Shown: in pieces, positions 41,201 through 52,286 of the stretch
How the letters are laid out: each line of letters starts with the position of its first letter
How positions within the stretch are numbered: position 1 is the first letter of the stretch
NCBI GenBank assembly: GCA_024704765.1
Contig: JAKMXF010000365.1
Span: forward strand, 558,001-622,000
From: Oopsacas minuta
Lineage: Eukaryota > Porifera > Hexactinellida > Lyssacinosida > Leucopsacidae
Direction: 5' to 3'
DNA length: 64,000 bases
Made by a program: the position numbers and the translations under genes
Notes under the pieces: generated by a model
What the model was told of the DNA's origin: nothing
What the model saw: only the letters and a program-made list of their open reading frames with translations
Databases searched by the model: none

Positions 41201-43272
41201 TTGAGTTATTTGTATAAATTTAGACTTCGATATGAGCGGTTATTTCGGTATATCCGTGTCCATATAACAAGTTGACTGTATTTCCCTTTGTTATAATCTC
41301 AAAGTATTTATTTATTTTATTATTTTATTTAACAAACTCATTTGAAAAGTTTTCCTATTAATTACATTATTTAATATTAATCAATATATTCTATCTAAAC
41401 GAAGAACTGCCCATAAATCCGAATCAAAATAATGTTAGATGTACCGTTAACAATTTTGGATAATCAGTTATTTGACCATTTAGAATTGTTGTCTGTTGAC
41501 TGCTTGTTTATGTGGCATATCTAAATTACTTGCGTATGTCTTGGATATAGAAAATATTTCTATACACAAGAGCCGTGAATTTGTTAGTAGTGGTTTCCAC
41601 TAGCAAATAATTTCATGAATATTTCCATTACGAATCTGCCTAAAAATTGTGTAGTCCTATCCATTCATGTTTGAACTGATAATCACTGTATTTCTCGTAG
41701 CAGCATATGTGTTGTTCCAAATGATTACTAGACGAAATGTTATCCTTTCCGGAAGTTAACACAATATTTCCCTGAGTTTATCCCTGATAATAATATATTT
41801 GAAACATATAATTATTCAATATATTTATTACACCTTTAATGCTTATTTTAAATTAGCTTAAACTAGTTCAGCTTAGAATATTTCATCCTACGATTTACAC
41901 ATAATGTTTTGTTCTGGAATATATATTACATGTGTTTCAACTGAACTATGAAACACTGAGTAAAGAGATTTACACGAATCTGATTGATTAGGAATTTAGG
42001 ATAGTTTGAAACTTCCAACACAAGGCATATAATTAGTTGATTAGTAATCTTCGAATAGCTGAGTCGTTGTACAGCTGTTGTATTCCCTCGTACAATTCAA
42101 CGATATATTACATTAATATGCTATCATTTAATTATATTTTCACTGTAACCCAATCTACGTATATAGCTTAATACTGAATTATGCCGAAGGGGTCGCCATG
42201 CTTAAAGAAGACGGTATCACGATGGGAGATGAGGATGATTTAAGGTAAATAGCATACGAATGTTAAGAATGAATTATCCTACTAATTCTTTATTCTTTGA
42301 AATATTTCGCTACTATTTATCAAATCATAACATCTAGTACTGTTAATGAAAAGAGACTTGGAAAACTTGTGAGAGAGAAGGTATTCTACATTTTAACACA
42401 CACACAATGTGTTTTACCTCTCTGTTTATCCGTTTATTGATTGTTTAGTATGACACAGACTTCTACGTGCTAGATAAATATCCTCTTGCAGTTCGACCGT
42501 TTTACACAATGCCCAGTGTAACCGAACCAGTAAGTATATTTCAAAATATTTTATAACTTTGAAACTTATTATTTTCATTTTTTAGGGCTACAGTAATTCT
42601 TATGACATGTTTATGAGGGGAGAAGAGATCTTGTCTGGTGCTCAGAGAATACACGATCCAGATTTGTTGACTGAACGTGCTTTACACCACAAAATAGGTG
42701 TGTTGTATTTTTGCTCTATTTGAGACTACTAACTGCCTGTAGTAGTTCAATAAAATGCCATTGACTATATTAATTATATTTTACATGTTATGATAGTATA
42801 CATAGCTTTGAGAGTCACTGTTTGTAAATGTAAAGCTTGTGGAATAAAGGGCGTTGCATAGACTCTTGGCTACATACATTATAATGTTGCTTGAGTAATC
42901 CGTGTATAATCTGGCCACAACAGTTCTTGTGGTGTTGTAACTGCCCTCCAAATATTACGTATTCATATTTCTATTTACCTTCAGTATTGGTTGAATAGGA
43001 AATTACCTCTTTGCTTGTTTATATTTATTATCCTTTTAGATTTGACTAAGATCAAAAGTTACATCGACTCATTTCGTTATGGATCTCCTCCTCATGGGGG
43101 AGGTGGAATTGGTATGTTTATTTAATGTACAAATATTTACATACAACATTCCTTGTACTTATTTGTACATGTTTTTATAGGTATGGAACGTGTTGTTATG
43201 CTCTACTTAGGCCTGAACAACATACGTAAGACCTCAATGTTCCCTCGTGATCCCAAAAGAATCACTCCTTAG
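26211..43272 (+). CDS. DARS1: Cytosolic aspartyl-tRNA synthetase
   Basis: Twenty exons in phase give 530 aa (human 501): 26211-26233, 27592-27682, 30633-30665, 30823-30880, 31407-31499, 35412-35517, 35589-35691, 35820-35963, 36027-36138, 36313-36360, 36486-36572, 36873-36964, 40462-40517, 40879-40947, 42167-42244, 42338-42380, 42449-42529, 42586-42697, 43040-43111, 43181-43272. The enzyme charges tRNA-Asp with aspartate. Seen: a Lys/Gln-rich N-terminal extension ([20 protein letters not shown]), the OB-fold anticodon domain ([22 protein letters not shown]), class II motif 1 ([11 protein letters not shown]), motif 2 ([16 protein letters not shown]) and motif 3 (GGGGIGMERV..FPRD). Exon 3 is only 33 nt. 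A 1067-aa TRPM-like gene lies antisense in intron 5 and a candidate small gene antisense in intron 2. An AATAAA at 43903-43908 is a possible polyA site. Confidence 0.95.
26234..27591. other. DARS1 intron 1 (1.36 kb)
   Basis: Very AT-rich intron. One 116-codon open stretch (27062-27412) has the Phe/Ile/Tyr/Leu-rich composition of chance AT-rich frames. No element recognised. Confidence 0.4.
28841..29217 (-). CDS. Candidate small lysine-rich protein, antisense in DARS1 intron 2
   Basis: On the minus strand an ATG at 29217 opens 81 codons to a donor (AAAG|GTAGGG) at 28973; an acceptor (AACAAACAG) at 28902-28900 joins in the same phase to 28899-28841 and a TAG, giving 100 aa with a 74-nt intron, the typical size here. 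The protein is hydrophilic and Lys/Glu/Val-rich (for example [19 protein letters not shown]), with codon use less AT-skewed than the intron around it. I recognise no family. The acceptor lacks a good pyrimidine tract, and further 5' exons are possible. It could also be chance. Confidence 0.38.
31982..35185 (-). CDS. TRPM-like cation channel, intronless, nested in DARS1 intron 5
   Basis: Single-exon protein of 1067 aa lying wholly inside DARS1 intron 5 (31500-35411) on the opposite strand. TRPM channels are tetrameric cation channels of animals. The N-terminal ~600 residues are soluble and diverged from the usual TRPM homology region. About residues 600-640 ([25 protein letters not shown]) match the pre-S1 block of TRPM; six TM helices follow between about 660 and 930, with a pore segment around [13 protein letters not shown], then S6 and the TRP helix [25 protein letters not shown] (read here in two parts: [25 protein letters not shown]). 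A helical C-terminus (about 1010-1045) could be the assembly coiled coil. No NUDT9 or kinase domain is present. It is shorter than vertebrate TRPMs. The lack of introns inside an intron suggests a retroposed or anciently intronless gene. Confidence 0.8.
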   Translation of the reverse strand: MAEPMSKEYELPIDKTVVVQICDEVKYNMLKESFNPDNSFYLPVRFLEKMQHAFYNTWDLHNRKRVIYLDVDNEEIGKEMIGAVVSFIAKLGDIMNSIIVVNCVSNKLALLIHKCLQSLLVSSSSLYDLIKISIPKDNAYTDSPNLRKTGKNRYNALLTSKEEIKDLIDNLCLMISQNDTMNNDSYRLIWISKQELPNQLHKWKISNYYFQMQQTPIELVSSNGAWLTYLTKDKDLKDNDMDRVLTLIIQKVPLKEFVHSNSQKIVQYLMKERFIHRDQDRASYPVKDSVDSYLLDSSCRIDPTKTFNPEQLEEIRNTPQRKITSGYKDEYVVTQSEPVSLSGIQPVSIQSTRSIDVDICNELGEALTEALHNENTQIIGSMFKSICIHLDKVKFKSQLIEFFNFEYLSKQYNESFERNENYFQNLMRKLGMKGNKFEITATFLDGIIEKLMYKNIYHPKSHQKLDSKPNDSKQHFQLYLFIWGILTQNIDIAEQALRWYPHTNEQITTALAGSRLLEGIIRLLKNDHEISSESIRDLGEKKIYFENLALSLLKEEEIVHENNVNESKVRNINVGVTLAINELQTLRNNNPIPKNKYTVISKNKYKRLEAYSTFWKSTTIEIAHEGECRLFISSEEVQTYVHQKNIDYHVTKKLLVDLILFHLAFYIFHCLLSLKLVAEPYNSSQLADIIYLGLLSVYGVLVIIFMIDNLLRTIIQKNPRSFTRKRCMKIFTPYRSDGYLKLIFYISFMIGYPLRILEVTLPDFTWRFSAVFFSFNSLLLFIELLRKALSIYRKLSITIHLFISSIKKNIQLVILAIIFMIGFGVAQYILKCSQTACKLHSDRGIWDYFLWIFLDTFKIMFGSYEVRDDVIEEATPLLTTLNYSNINLSYSAEWLYLSSTFSLVTLLVVWQFMSHIIIINLLIANFIKIYEDISKEADLLWKQELLKTYFRYKDWSFIPFYYLPLFKKNVRHENVKNENDENETSSYRPSAGRYWRQRDEEERQQLNLSSNQDKIENIVLSLVASNDYTRRHIHRIENFLRKIHNEKVPAAERDNKLQDSFEDQFEI
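36965..40461. other. DARS1 intron 12 (3.5 kb)
   Basis: Long, very AT-rich intron. I looked for nested ORFs, terminal inverted repeats and RNA genes and saw none that stand out; the longest open stretch is under 70 codons. Confidence 0.4.
40948..42166. other. DARS1 intron 14 (1.2 kb)
   Basis: AT-rich intron with no recognisable element or ORF. Confidence 0.4.
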
Positions 43273-45091
43273 CAAATAACTTCAGTTTAGTAAGAATATT
43301 ATTTCTAGTCGAATTTTTAGAAATTTAGGATATTCTATTAGCTGTTTTAGTCCATTGTAGCTTTATTTCACCGATATCAGTTAATTTACAATATTGTTAA
43401 TCTCAAACAGAAACTTCTTAATAAGTACTAGCTCACTTCAGAATTTGGGTTCGGTACGTATCAGGGTAAATATGTCTATAGGTATAGTACATGTATTTCC
43501 ACACATCCACATACATTGGGCTTTCGTTAATAATAATGTGACCGAACTAAGCTCTTCAATCTATTCTACGTCCATATACTTTAATTGTTTATTATTGTTC
43601 AGAAAAAATCGTCATTTTCTGCCTTTTCTGCACTTTGCATTTCCTCTCGTAATAATAATATCTACAATCTACTCTCATTCTGATTTTGCCAAGTTCCTTC
43701 AATGACAAATTCTATAACGCTTAACCTAAAGTGACTATTTAATTTGTTTCTCGGTAATGACAACTATTTGATTGCAGCTGATATAACTATAAATCTCAGC
43801 TGTTTGTTTTGACTTTATCTAGAATAGTTTTCATTTAGGGTTAATCTAAATTGTGCCAAATGAGTGTACACCAGTTTAGCATTTTTAAGTAATTATCTAT
43901 TCAATAAATTTATGTCTGGTATCCCTATGTTTCTACTTGGTATTAACACATTATTGTAGCCCACGACCTTCTATATTATTCCACCAGTGTATTATACCTC
44001 ATGCACACGAGCAAGTTAACACTTTATTATTCACACTCGAAAACTATTTTTTGATTGTTTATCCGTCTAATCGGTTGATATTGAATTTATTGGTTCCAAT
44101 TCCACACATGGAATGTTATTGAATATCAATGGTGAAGGCTGTTGTATCAAAGTCCCATCTAAATGTTAGATATTTCTCAATTTCAGATTGTTTGTTATAC
44201 CTTACCTGAATTTTCGGAATTCTTTATCTAATTTATTCATAGTTTAGGAGTATCGTAGGTAGTATTTCCCACCAAGCACATTTTTCTAAATAACACATAA
44301 AAATTACTTTTAATGTTGTTGTAGGAATAATATTTGTGAGTTTTGCATATATATATTAGATACAAGTTCAGCTGTTAGTTGATTTGTATGTGGTAGATAC
44401 TTAGCGAGCCAATTTCTTTATACAAGTAGACTAGTCTCATCCAGTTTATGCTTAAACCTTGTAGATTCAATTACTGTATTACCGCGAATAGTATAGTAGT
44501 GTAGTACTCCTCCCACAAAGTCATATTGCTAGGGTTTTAGCTATATACCAAACATAACCAGATAAACTAGTGCTAATGCAGGATTATACAAGATAACACA
44601 CTTGGCGAGTTTGTGAATACATACATACATAGTATTGTGCGTACTTATATAATGCTATTAATTGATTATATTATTTATGCCTCCAACGGTACAGCCAATG
44701 TGCAAAAAGGCCGTTCAATCCTTGTTAATTAGACAAGCTACAATTTTTGATTTATTTGCTATGACTCTAGGTAATATTCTCCCTATGGTAGTTCTTAAAT
44801 CATAGTTTTAAAAGCATGAATGTTTGATCAATTTAATGACTGATTATTAACAGAAAATATACTTCTAACAATTGTAGTATATTTTAATTCAGAAATCAAT
44901 ATTTTAATGAAAGCATTGCTTTGTATTAAGATTTAACTCAAATATGCAATTAAAACATATCATTAAATATAGACAATAACTATATACAAGCGCAGCTAAT
45001 CAAATATACCCTCGTATTACGTATAGCGTATTCATGATTCTCTAGAATTACACTATTCACTAAGTGAGATAGGGGTGTCTTTGTACATTCA
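43273..45091. other. Convergent intergenic, DARS1 / ETS gene
   Basis: AT-rich region with AATAAA at 43903-43908. Open stretches at 43394-43705 and 43937-44122 have chance-like composition. No repeat was recognised. Confidence 0.4.
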
Positions 45092-46488
45092 TTAAGACGA
45101 TGGGTATGTTATTTGCATTGCCTGAGCATTCGCTTGTGATAAGGGCAGAGGCATCATGTCGTAGTATTGGCTTGGAATTGGAGGTGGCTGTTGCTGTTGT
45201 TCGTAGCAGTAGCCTGGAGTATATTGTCGCGTATAGGGTGATATCTGGTATGGCTGTACGCGCTGTGAATCTAAGGTGGTGCGTAGGATTCTACCGCTCT
45301 TTGATGGTTTGGTTTGTGTGTCGATGTATTTAATTAGATTTTCAGGATTGATTGGGAACCTATACACGTAATGATCTCCACTTACTTTCTGTATAAGATT
45401 CTTCTGGTAGTAGAATCTGAGGGAGCGAGATAACTTGTCATAGTTCATGTTTAATTTTCCCTTTTCCTTGCCCCACAGTGTAGCTACCTCTTCAGGTTCT
45501 AGGAGTTTGAATTCAAATTGATTCTTTGCATTGTCACTCCAGCATATTACTTTCTTGTTTGTTTCATCTTGCAGCAGTTGGTACAGATATTTCCATAGTT
45601 GTTTTCCTCTTCTTTCTAAAAAATAATTGATAAAATTATACATCATTTATTTCGGTATTGAATTGTTTATTTCAGATTCTCACTTACTTTGCGGGACGTG
45701 ACATACTGCTCCTGTATCTGGACACGTGTACGGTTGTTCCCCTGAAATAAACGCGTGTGGTTGTTCTGAAATAGTGTTGCCATCCTCTTCAGAGGAACTG
45801 CTCTGTACAGGACTCCCGCAGTAGTCTAGGAACATGTTGTTATGCATAGGCATATGGTGTTGATACGGCATGTTGTTATAGCCAAGATAGGATTGGTTGT
45901 TTGGCATTGAATAATCCAACATTTGATCGTATTTACAGTTCGAGTATTGAGCGTCTTGGTAGTAGCAAGCGTTCTGCTGCTTGGCGTCGTATAGCTCCAT
46001 CCCTCGCATATATGATGGGATTTGAATTCGAGTGTGTTTTGTTACTACAGAAATATTTTATTAAATATGAGCAATATATAAATTGTTAATTTTTATAATA
46101 TTTGTACTTACCAGTTTCGTAAACCATTGCATTGTTGTTCGAACTCATATTGAAAAGAGGATTAGAGCCTAAAATTGATTATTTCAATAATTTCACATTT
46201 TTGATGAGAAATCACTACCAAATATATGATTTATTCAAAAAGCTTACCGTTAGGAGATTGAGACAATTCTTCTTGCTCGAACTGATTATCGAATAAATTG
46301 TTGCTTTCGTATCCATTCTATAGGTAAATGCAAAATAATTACTTGTGAAACTTCACGCTAATTTATTCGCTAGTAAATTTGCTGAATATACTTACCCCAT
46401 AATATTCCGGGTAATTATTAGCTGTTGAATTTGAATTACAACAGGAATCAAATTGATTATGAAGATTAGATTCAGAATTCATGATCAT
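45092..46488 (-). CDS. ETS-domain transcription factor
   Basis: Five minus-strand exons: 46488-46396, 46317-46248, 46168-46112, 46044-45688 and 45615-45092. Lengths and phases join to 366 aa with GT..AG junctions throughout. ETS proteins bind GGAA core DNA and are animal-specific. The N-terminal half is Asn/Gln/Tyr/Ser-rich, as in transactivation regions. The ETS domain spans about residues 195-280: QLWKYLYQLLQDETNK, FEFKLLEPEEVATLWGKEKG, the recognition helix MNYDKLSRSLRFYYQK and SGDHYVYRF. Both recognition arginines (SRSLR) are kept. The downstream NPENL resembles the PEA3 (ETV1/4/5) group, but subfamily is uncertain. No Pointed domain is seen. The initiator may be the ATG at 46488 or 46482. 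Confidence 0.9.
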
Positions 46489-47473
46489 ATTCTTTTGATT
46501 ATATTCTTAGTTGATTTATTAATTGTGTGCAGGATTTTTACTACTTGTTATGCCAGTTATTGTCTATTTATACACTTTGCTGTGGCAGGCTTAAGATACT
46601 TACAATTTCAGGTCAAGATTCTCACTAAGCCAAATGTGACCGCAAGATCAAAAGTTAAATCCACACGGCTTTCTATTTACAATATAATTAGTGTAAACAT
46701 TTGTATAGTAATCACATTTGAGGCTTCCTTTCATTTGCTTCCACAAAAGTATAAACAATTTGACATTTTATTGACAATTTTACTTTCATCTCCGATATAG
46801 CTTAAGAACAATTGAGCTCTTTAAAAACTCCTTAGATTTACCACATCTTCTCATTTCTATTTGTGCGTTTATTCGCGAATTGAATAAAACCGCATTTCTT
46901 TGTTTTATCGTTTCATTGTTCTGATATTATTTGTGGCTATTTGTTAAAATGCAATTTTAAACAATTAACTCAATAAGCCATTTATGCTATTCGATATATT
47001 AAACGCAGTTTTGAAATGATATAATTTTCGCGATTATATGTGACCTTGTCCTAGAACATGGTTGTGAAACTAGAGCTTTGCTTCTAGGCACAATACGTTT
47101 AGTAAATAAATGAACTCAAATTTCGGTTCAAATTCTGTTTCCAATCGTTAACACCATGCATCAACACTACTCTTAGTTTCCTACAATGTATTTATGATTG
47201 TAGAAAATTTTTAAATATTTTGGTTCTAATAGTTTCTTTCTATACTTGAGAAAATGATTCTGTTCAATTCCAGAAATGATGACCTATGTTGTGTTTGTGC
47301 CTCCTGCATATTATTAGGGTCCAACTCTATGAATATTAATATCCTCTTTATGTTATTGAACTGGGAGTGGTTTGCTAGCAGAAATAATTGCTTACACATG
47401 TTTGAATGACTGACTATTGTCGAATATCTCTTAAGTAATATGAAATGATTTGTAATAGTCTAAATAATGGGAT
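46489..47473. other. Upstream region of the ETS gene
   Basis: AT-rich 985 bp between the LRR gene 3' end and the ETS start, both minus. It should contain the ETS promoter. An open stretch (46453-46800, plus) overlaps the ETS first exon antisense and looks like chance. Confidence 0.4.
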
Positions 47474-48706
47474 TTAAATGTTGAAATGTTTTGATGCAAA
47501 TTCGAGTGCTTCGTTGATCCTTGCTCTGCTATGACAGCGACTTTTTGGTCTCACGGATGTGTTCGGTAAATCATCACAAGATAGTTTTGTTTGTATATCT
47601 TCTATTGTCGATTGGATTAGGTCTTCGTAGTTCTTCATTTCATACGCAATTTCTTTAAAAGTTGTCTCAATTTTTACTTCTTCAATTCGCAACTCGCTAG
47701 AATTTGGTTTGAAATCTGTACACTCACTGACGTTGTGAGCAACTGCCTTGATTTTATCACTGATTTCTGACATTGACAGGCCAATAGGATTGTTTTCAAG
47801 TAGTAAAATATTCAAATTCTGACACTCTTTAATAGCACAACATATATTATTGAGATTTGATATTTCATTGCTCTTTAGCTCTAATCTCTGTAAGTTAGGG
47901 AACATTATCTTCATGTTGTTAGGTAAACAGTTTAACCTGTTATCATTAGCATATAATTCAGTCAAATGTTTGCATTGATTGCCAACTCTAATTTCTTTAA
48001 TATTATTATTAGAGATTGTGAGTATCTGAATTGATTTCAATGATGGTACCTCGAATAACCCAGTTATATTGTTACCAGTTAGATTCAGTTCAATAAGAGA
48101 GTTACAGTTATTAAGACCTTGAATGCTAGACAGATTATTGTATGACAAATCTAGTTTCTCCAATTTATGAGTACTCCTGAAATTCTTAACACTATCGATT
48201 GCGTTATTTGCTAGGTTGATATCCATCAGAGAGCTACACCCTTCTACATTCGTATTTGCATCTATCTGAGTTATCAAGTTCATATCCAAACGTAATATTT
48301 CTAATTTGGAAAGGCTTTTCAATCCCTTACCTACGTCCCTGATACGATTCATCTGTAGTGAAAGTTGTACCAAATTTTTTAACCCTTTCAATCCACTGAT
48401 GTGTGTAATTGTATTTGAATAAAGTTTGAGCTCACATAGAAACGTATTGTTCTCTAGACCATCTATCTTATCCAGATGGTTGCAGGAAGCATCCAGACAT
48501 CTTAGGTGTGTGAGCTTATCCATATGGGAGATGTTATTAATCTTATGTCCGTGCAGATCCAATGTGTAAACTTTATCTGCATCTGATTCTCCAGACAGAG
48601 CTACGATATCTGAATACGTGATCTCTGGAAGTATAGAGTTGATGCTGTGCTCCCTCTGTAATCCAATCTCTCCTTGCACGCGTATACAGTTCTCTTTTTC
48701 TGCCAT
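47474..48706 (-). CDS. SDS22-type leucine-rich repeat protein
   Basis: Single-exon protein of 410 aa. About eleven LRRs of 20-24 residues run from residue 46 to about 310, with the SDS22 consensus (L-x-x-L-x-L-x-x-N-x-I-x-x-I-x-G-L), for example ELNLTGNNITGL and LQRLELKSNEISNL. There is no signal peptide or TM helix, so it is probably cytosolic. A helical tail (about 330-390) is followed by a basic, Arg/Ser-rich segment (RPKSRCHSRARINEAL). Such proteins are often protein phosphatase 1 regulators, ciliary or centrosomal scaffolds; the sequence does not choose among them. I assign no orthologue. Confidence 0.85.
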   Translation of the reverse strand: MAEKENCIRVQGEIGLQREHSINSILPEITYSDIVALSGESDADKVYTLDLHGHKINNISHMDKLTHLRCLDASCNHLDKIDGLENNTFLCELKLYSNTITHISGLKGLKNLVQLSLQMNRIRDVGKGLKSLSKLEILRLDMNLITQIDANTNVEGCSSLMDINLANNAIDSVKNFRSTHKLEKLDLSYNNLSSIQGLNNCNSLIELNLTGNNITGLFEVPSLKSIQILTISNNNIKEIRVGNQCKHLTELYANDNRLNCLPNNMKIMFPNLQRLELKSNEISNLNNICCAIKECQNLNILLLENNPIGLSMSEISDKIKAVAHNVSECTDFKPNSSELRIEEVKIETTFKEIAYEMKNYEDLIQSTIEDIQTKLSCDDLPNTSVRPKSRCHSRARINEALEFASKHFNI

Positions 48707-50265
48707 TATTATTTTATTGAATAAATAATTAATTTGCTATTCTTATTACTTTCTAAACCAATCATTATAGTTACATTTGATTAACATAAATATATTTGTG
48801 AATTGTACATGTATAAGTACATGGGCTAAATACGATCTAAATAATGATTCCATTACCATTTGACATTAATCGGCACAACAAACAACAAACTGATAAACAT
48901 AAATGTATTATAATGAAACTAGATGTATACAATACTGGAATTGACATTATGTGGTGATGTTTATGCGGCCTATAATACAACAATAAACCTATCTCAGTCA
49001 TTTTTAAACTAAACTGTTCCTCGAGTCGTTCCTTAGGAATACTTTTAGTCACGCTTCACTTCATTCACTATACTATAGCAAATGTGAGTCGAAAATGATT
49101 ATATATCATTTTCAGGTGAGCCTGATATAAATATTTACTGAATTGCGTCAACTGACAAGAATCTTACCAGATTCCAGAACCTTTTTCTGCTATCAAAATG
49201 ATTGTGCTTAGTTCAACCTTGTAGCTAGAATGCATATTATACATGGACTAATGATCTTATTCCGAAATGAGATGCTATCTGTCCCATGGAATTAATTATT
49301 TGTTTCAGTTCATTATCATATTTATTTTTTCCAAATACTGTTGTATTTTTTGCGTATAATACAGTTAGGACTAAATTCTTAGTTTCTATGTATACATTTG
49401 GTATGATTTGATAATCTATAAATTAGAATGCTCCGTATACTTGATATTGAAACTACACGTGCTTCATTTGGTAACAAGTTAATATACTTTGCATACGATT
49501 GGACTATTCAATTATCATATGACAATCACTCGCCTCTCTCCATGCTCCACAGATGGCTCTACTATCCTCTACTAAAATATGAGTGCATCTTCCATACAAA
49601 ATATCCTTAAAAGATGCGAGCTTCGCTCTAAATAATATATAAAATCATACCATACAAGTTATAAATAAATTCATCATTGTAATCTTGAAATTTGTATTTT
49701 CTTCTTACAGCTGACCAATGGACGGGATGAACGCAGTTAAGGTTTAGCGTTTGCTTACCAGCGTCATGACCTACCCGCTACACAAGTGTTAATGTAATTT
49801 AAGTTCAGATTGCTTCGCCATTATTTGAATAGAGACCAAATATAATGTCAAAACTTAAAGGGATACAAATATTGGTATTGTTTTTATTCACGTGTACTAC
49901 TCGTGGTGATAATTACATCCATGTTTATGTTGTAATACTCACAATGTTGATATTATATTTATAAAAAATGGCATGGCCTGGTCGATCATGCTTTTGTCCT
50001 GCATTGCTATAGTGTTATTCTATAATAAGCACTTCTTCATTATATTTACAGGGTGATTCTCGTGAGTTCGAATTAGAACTAACCTTATTAAAACTTCACT
50101 TTTTTTTACAAAAACTGACCTTGCAGTCAAAGCATTTTAAGGTGAATTTATCCATACGATTAACTCCAGTTATATCGAAGCTATAGAGACTGCGATAATT
50201 ACTTCGATACTAGAGAACTCGAGTTTGATATAACCAATTGAATTTTGTGAAATAGTAATATTTAA
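48707..50265. other. Divergent intergenic, LRR gene / NSUN7
   Basis: AT-rich 1.56 kb. Short open stretches (48837-49052 minus, 49428-49610 plus) look like chance. No repeat or RNA gene recognised. It should hold both promoters. Confidence 0.4.
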
Positions 50266-52059
50266 ATGCAGACGGAATTGTCCCTGAGGATGCTTGGACC
50301 AATCAGTGCTCCTAGAGACCCTAATTATGAGCCAATAAAGGAAGGATTGAAACTTCTCAACACTAACATAGAGACAGAATCTGTAGATTGTTATTTCAAT
50401 CAGCTCTCATATGATCCTTATACATTTGATGATTTATGGTTTCTAGAGTCTTCTTATAAAATAATCAGTTTTCTTGAAGATCCTTATCCCGCATTTAGTA
50501 ATTGGTACCAGGAAATAGATTTCAATCAGAGGAGGGAAATATTGCAGTTCTCTCTTCGTGTATTTCTTTTCCAACCGATTCTTCAGCAACTTTTAGACAT
50601 GTGTAGTTTCTTCGGAGCAAATCTCTGTTTTTCTAACTGCAGACCAATGGTGTATATTGTGTTATACAAGTTCATTGAGCAGAAGTTTAACTACCGGCCA
50701 AAACTATCAAATCCATCTCACAGTATTTCTAAAATCTGTCATATAATACAAAAGTGTCGTGTACGGCTAAATGCAGAGTTAGCTAAACTTCGTGTAGAAG
50801 AGGGTGCAACTACATTGCTTCATCTATTGAGTGAGGAAAGTAGACAACGACTAGATACTCAATCTAACACTGTATTATACCTCCGTACAACTAAACTGTT
50901 CACAGAGACATTGGAGTCCTGTCCAGAGTGTTCTATTATGGACATATTATATAGATTTGGATTAGTGGGAGCTGCAAGCATTGAAGAGCTCCTTGACGTA
51001 TCGGCTACATCTCGGAAGTTAAAGTATAAAATAATTAACAATGACTTGGTTGCGGTATCAGTCAACTCATTCTCCTACTTTGCTCAGCACTCACTCACTA
51101 AACAGGGCTACTTACAACTTGTAGACATATCAACATACAACCTGATCACTTACGCTAGTCGTGATATCAACCCATCTGAGGATGTTGTACTAACACATTA
51201 TGGGAGTGGTGCAGAGTGCATTCAACTGAGTGAGTGTCTAATTGAAGATGCTACCCTACATGTTTTCAGCACTGATGATATACCTTCTGCAACAAATATA
51301 CTAGCTCAATATCAAATTAATAATGTAGTATTATGTCGAGAATCCTTTGGGGAAAATAATGAAATAAAAGCTTCTATTTCCAACGTAAAAACAATATTAT
51401 GCTTCCCTCCCAATTCTCGTGAATCTGTAAAATCAAAACTGCTTCATGCTCTGACAGATGTGACTTGTCTGCCAGCTTTATTCCATACTTGCCAACTTGA
51501 CATTGTTGATATTATAACCGAACAGAAACGTATTGTCGCTTATTCCCTACAAATGAAATCAGTTGATAATGTATATTACTTTGTACACTCCACTAAACCA
51601 ATTGAAACTTGCGAGACTGTTACAACAGAACTGGATTCTCACAGAGAAAACGCAAACTCACTCAAGCAGAGAATATTCAATATCAAACCTGTAATCCATG
51701 GTTCTTTCTGTCCTGCTTCAGATGGTTTCCTAACTGTTGCAGGCTCTGTTGAACATAGCGGCTATTTTGCTGCCTCTCTTGTCCGTAGACCCCCGCCTCC
51801 CGCACCTAAACCAATGGAAATTATTGAAAAAGCTGTTTATGATGGGGTAATACAATTGTGCGATACAGACGTAGAGTATATTCGTCCTAAGAAAACAGGG
51901 AAGGTGAAGAAACATCCTAAAATCAAACCTCTATTCTCTACATCAACTCCAAGTGAAATCATTCCAATGACATTCACTAGCAGACAGAAGGTAACTGCAA
52001 AACATTTATTTACTACTAATTTGAATACTAAACCATTGCATTGGAGACCTTTCCGTTAA
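50266..52059 (+). CDS. NSUN7: NSUN7-like member of the NOL1/NOP2/SUN family, catalytic cysteines lost
   Basis: Single-exon protein of 597 aa. NSUN proteins are m5C RNA methyltransferases; NSUN7 is the most diverged animal member. Homology to NSUN7 is visible in the N-terminal helical block (QFSLRVFLFQPILQQLL, then MVYIVLYKFIEQKFNYRP), in RLNAELAKLRVEEGATTLLHLL and in the Rossmann part at about 260-460, and the C-terminus ends in a short Trp/Arg motif (HWRPF) as in NSUN7. The motif IV PxC site reads PPNS (residues 381-384) and the motif VI TCS site reads VHS (440-442), so both active-site cysteines are absent. It is probably a non-catalytic paralogue. A Pro-rich hinge (RRPPPPAPKP) and a basic tail follow. 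Confidence 0.78.
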   Translation: MQTELSLRMLGPISAPRDPNYEPIKEGLKLLNTNIETESVDCYFNQLSYDPYTFDDLWFLESSYKIISFLEDPYPAFSNWYQEIDFNQRREILQFSLRVFLFQPILQQLLDMCSFFGANLCFSNCRPMVYIVLYKFIEQKFNYRPKLSNPSHSISKICHIIQKCRVRLNAELAKLRVEEGATTLLHLLSEESRQRLDTQSNTVLYLRTTKLFTETLESCPECSIMDILYRFGLVGAASIEELLDVSATSRKLKYKIINNDLVAVSVNSFSYFAQHSLTKQGYLQLVDISTYNLITYASRDINPSEDVVLTHYGSGAECIQLSECLIEDATLHVFSTDDIPSATNILAQYQINNVVLCRESFGENNEIKASISNVKTILCFPPNSRESVKSKLLHALTDVTCLPALFHTCQLDIVDIITEQKRIVAYSLQMKSVDNVYYFVHSTKPIETCETVTTELDSHRENANSLKQRIFNIKPVIHGSFCPASDGFLTVAGSVEHSGYFAASLVRRPPPPAPKPMEIIEKAVYDGVIQLCDTDVEYIRPKKTGKVKKHPKIKPLFSTSTPSEIIPMTFTSRQKVTAKHLFTTNLNTKPLHWRPFR

Positions 52060-52286
52060 CTTTCCTCTTTTTAAAGTTTTACAGACAACATTAGTATTAC
52101 ATCATAACAAATACATTATTACTATGTACTTATCTCTGTTGCTTCATATTATATGCGAACTTGTTGTTTGAATTATTTGCACGTTTAATGGGACTTTGTT
52201 TGCTAATTAAGAAACGTACGTATTTAACAGTGCTTTTGTACTTTCAGTAACATATTAGACATATAGCTTTCACGTCATCTGTCAAT

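Noticed and set aside
43394-43705. 103-codon open frame downstream of DARS1
   Set aside because: No domain, no plausible splice context, chance-like composition.
48837-49052. 71-codon minus-strand frame upstream of the LRR gene
   Set aside because: Short, no recognisable features, ends in an AT-driven hydrophobic run.
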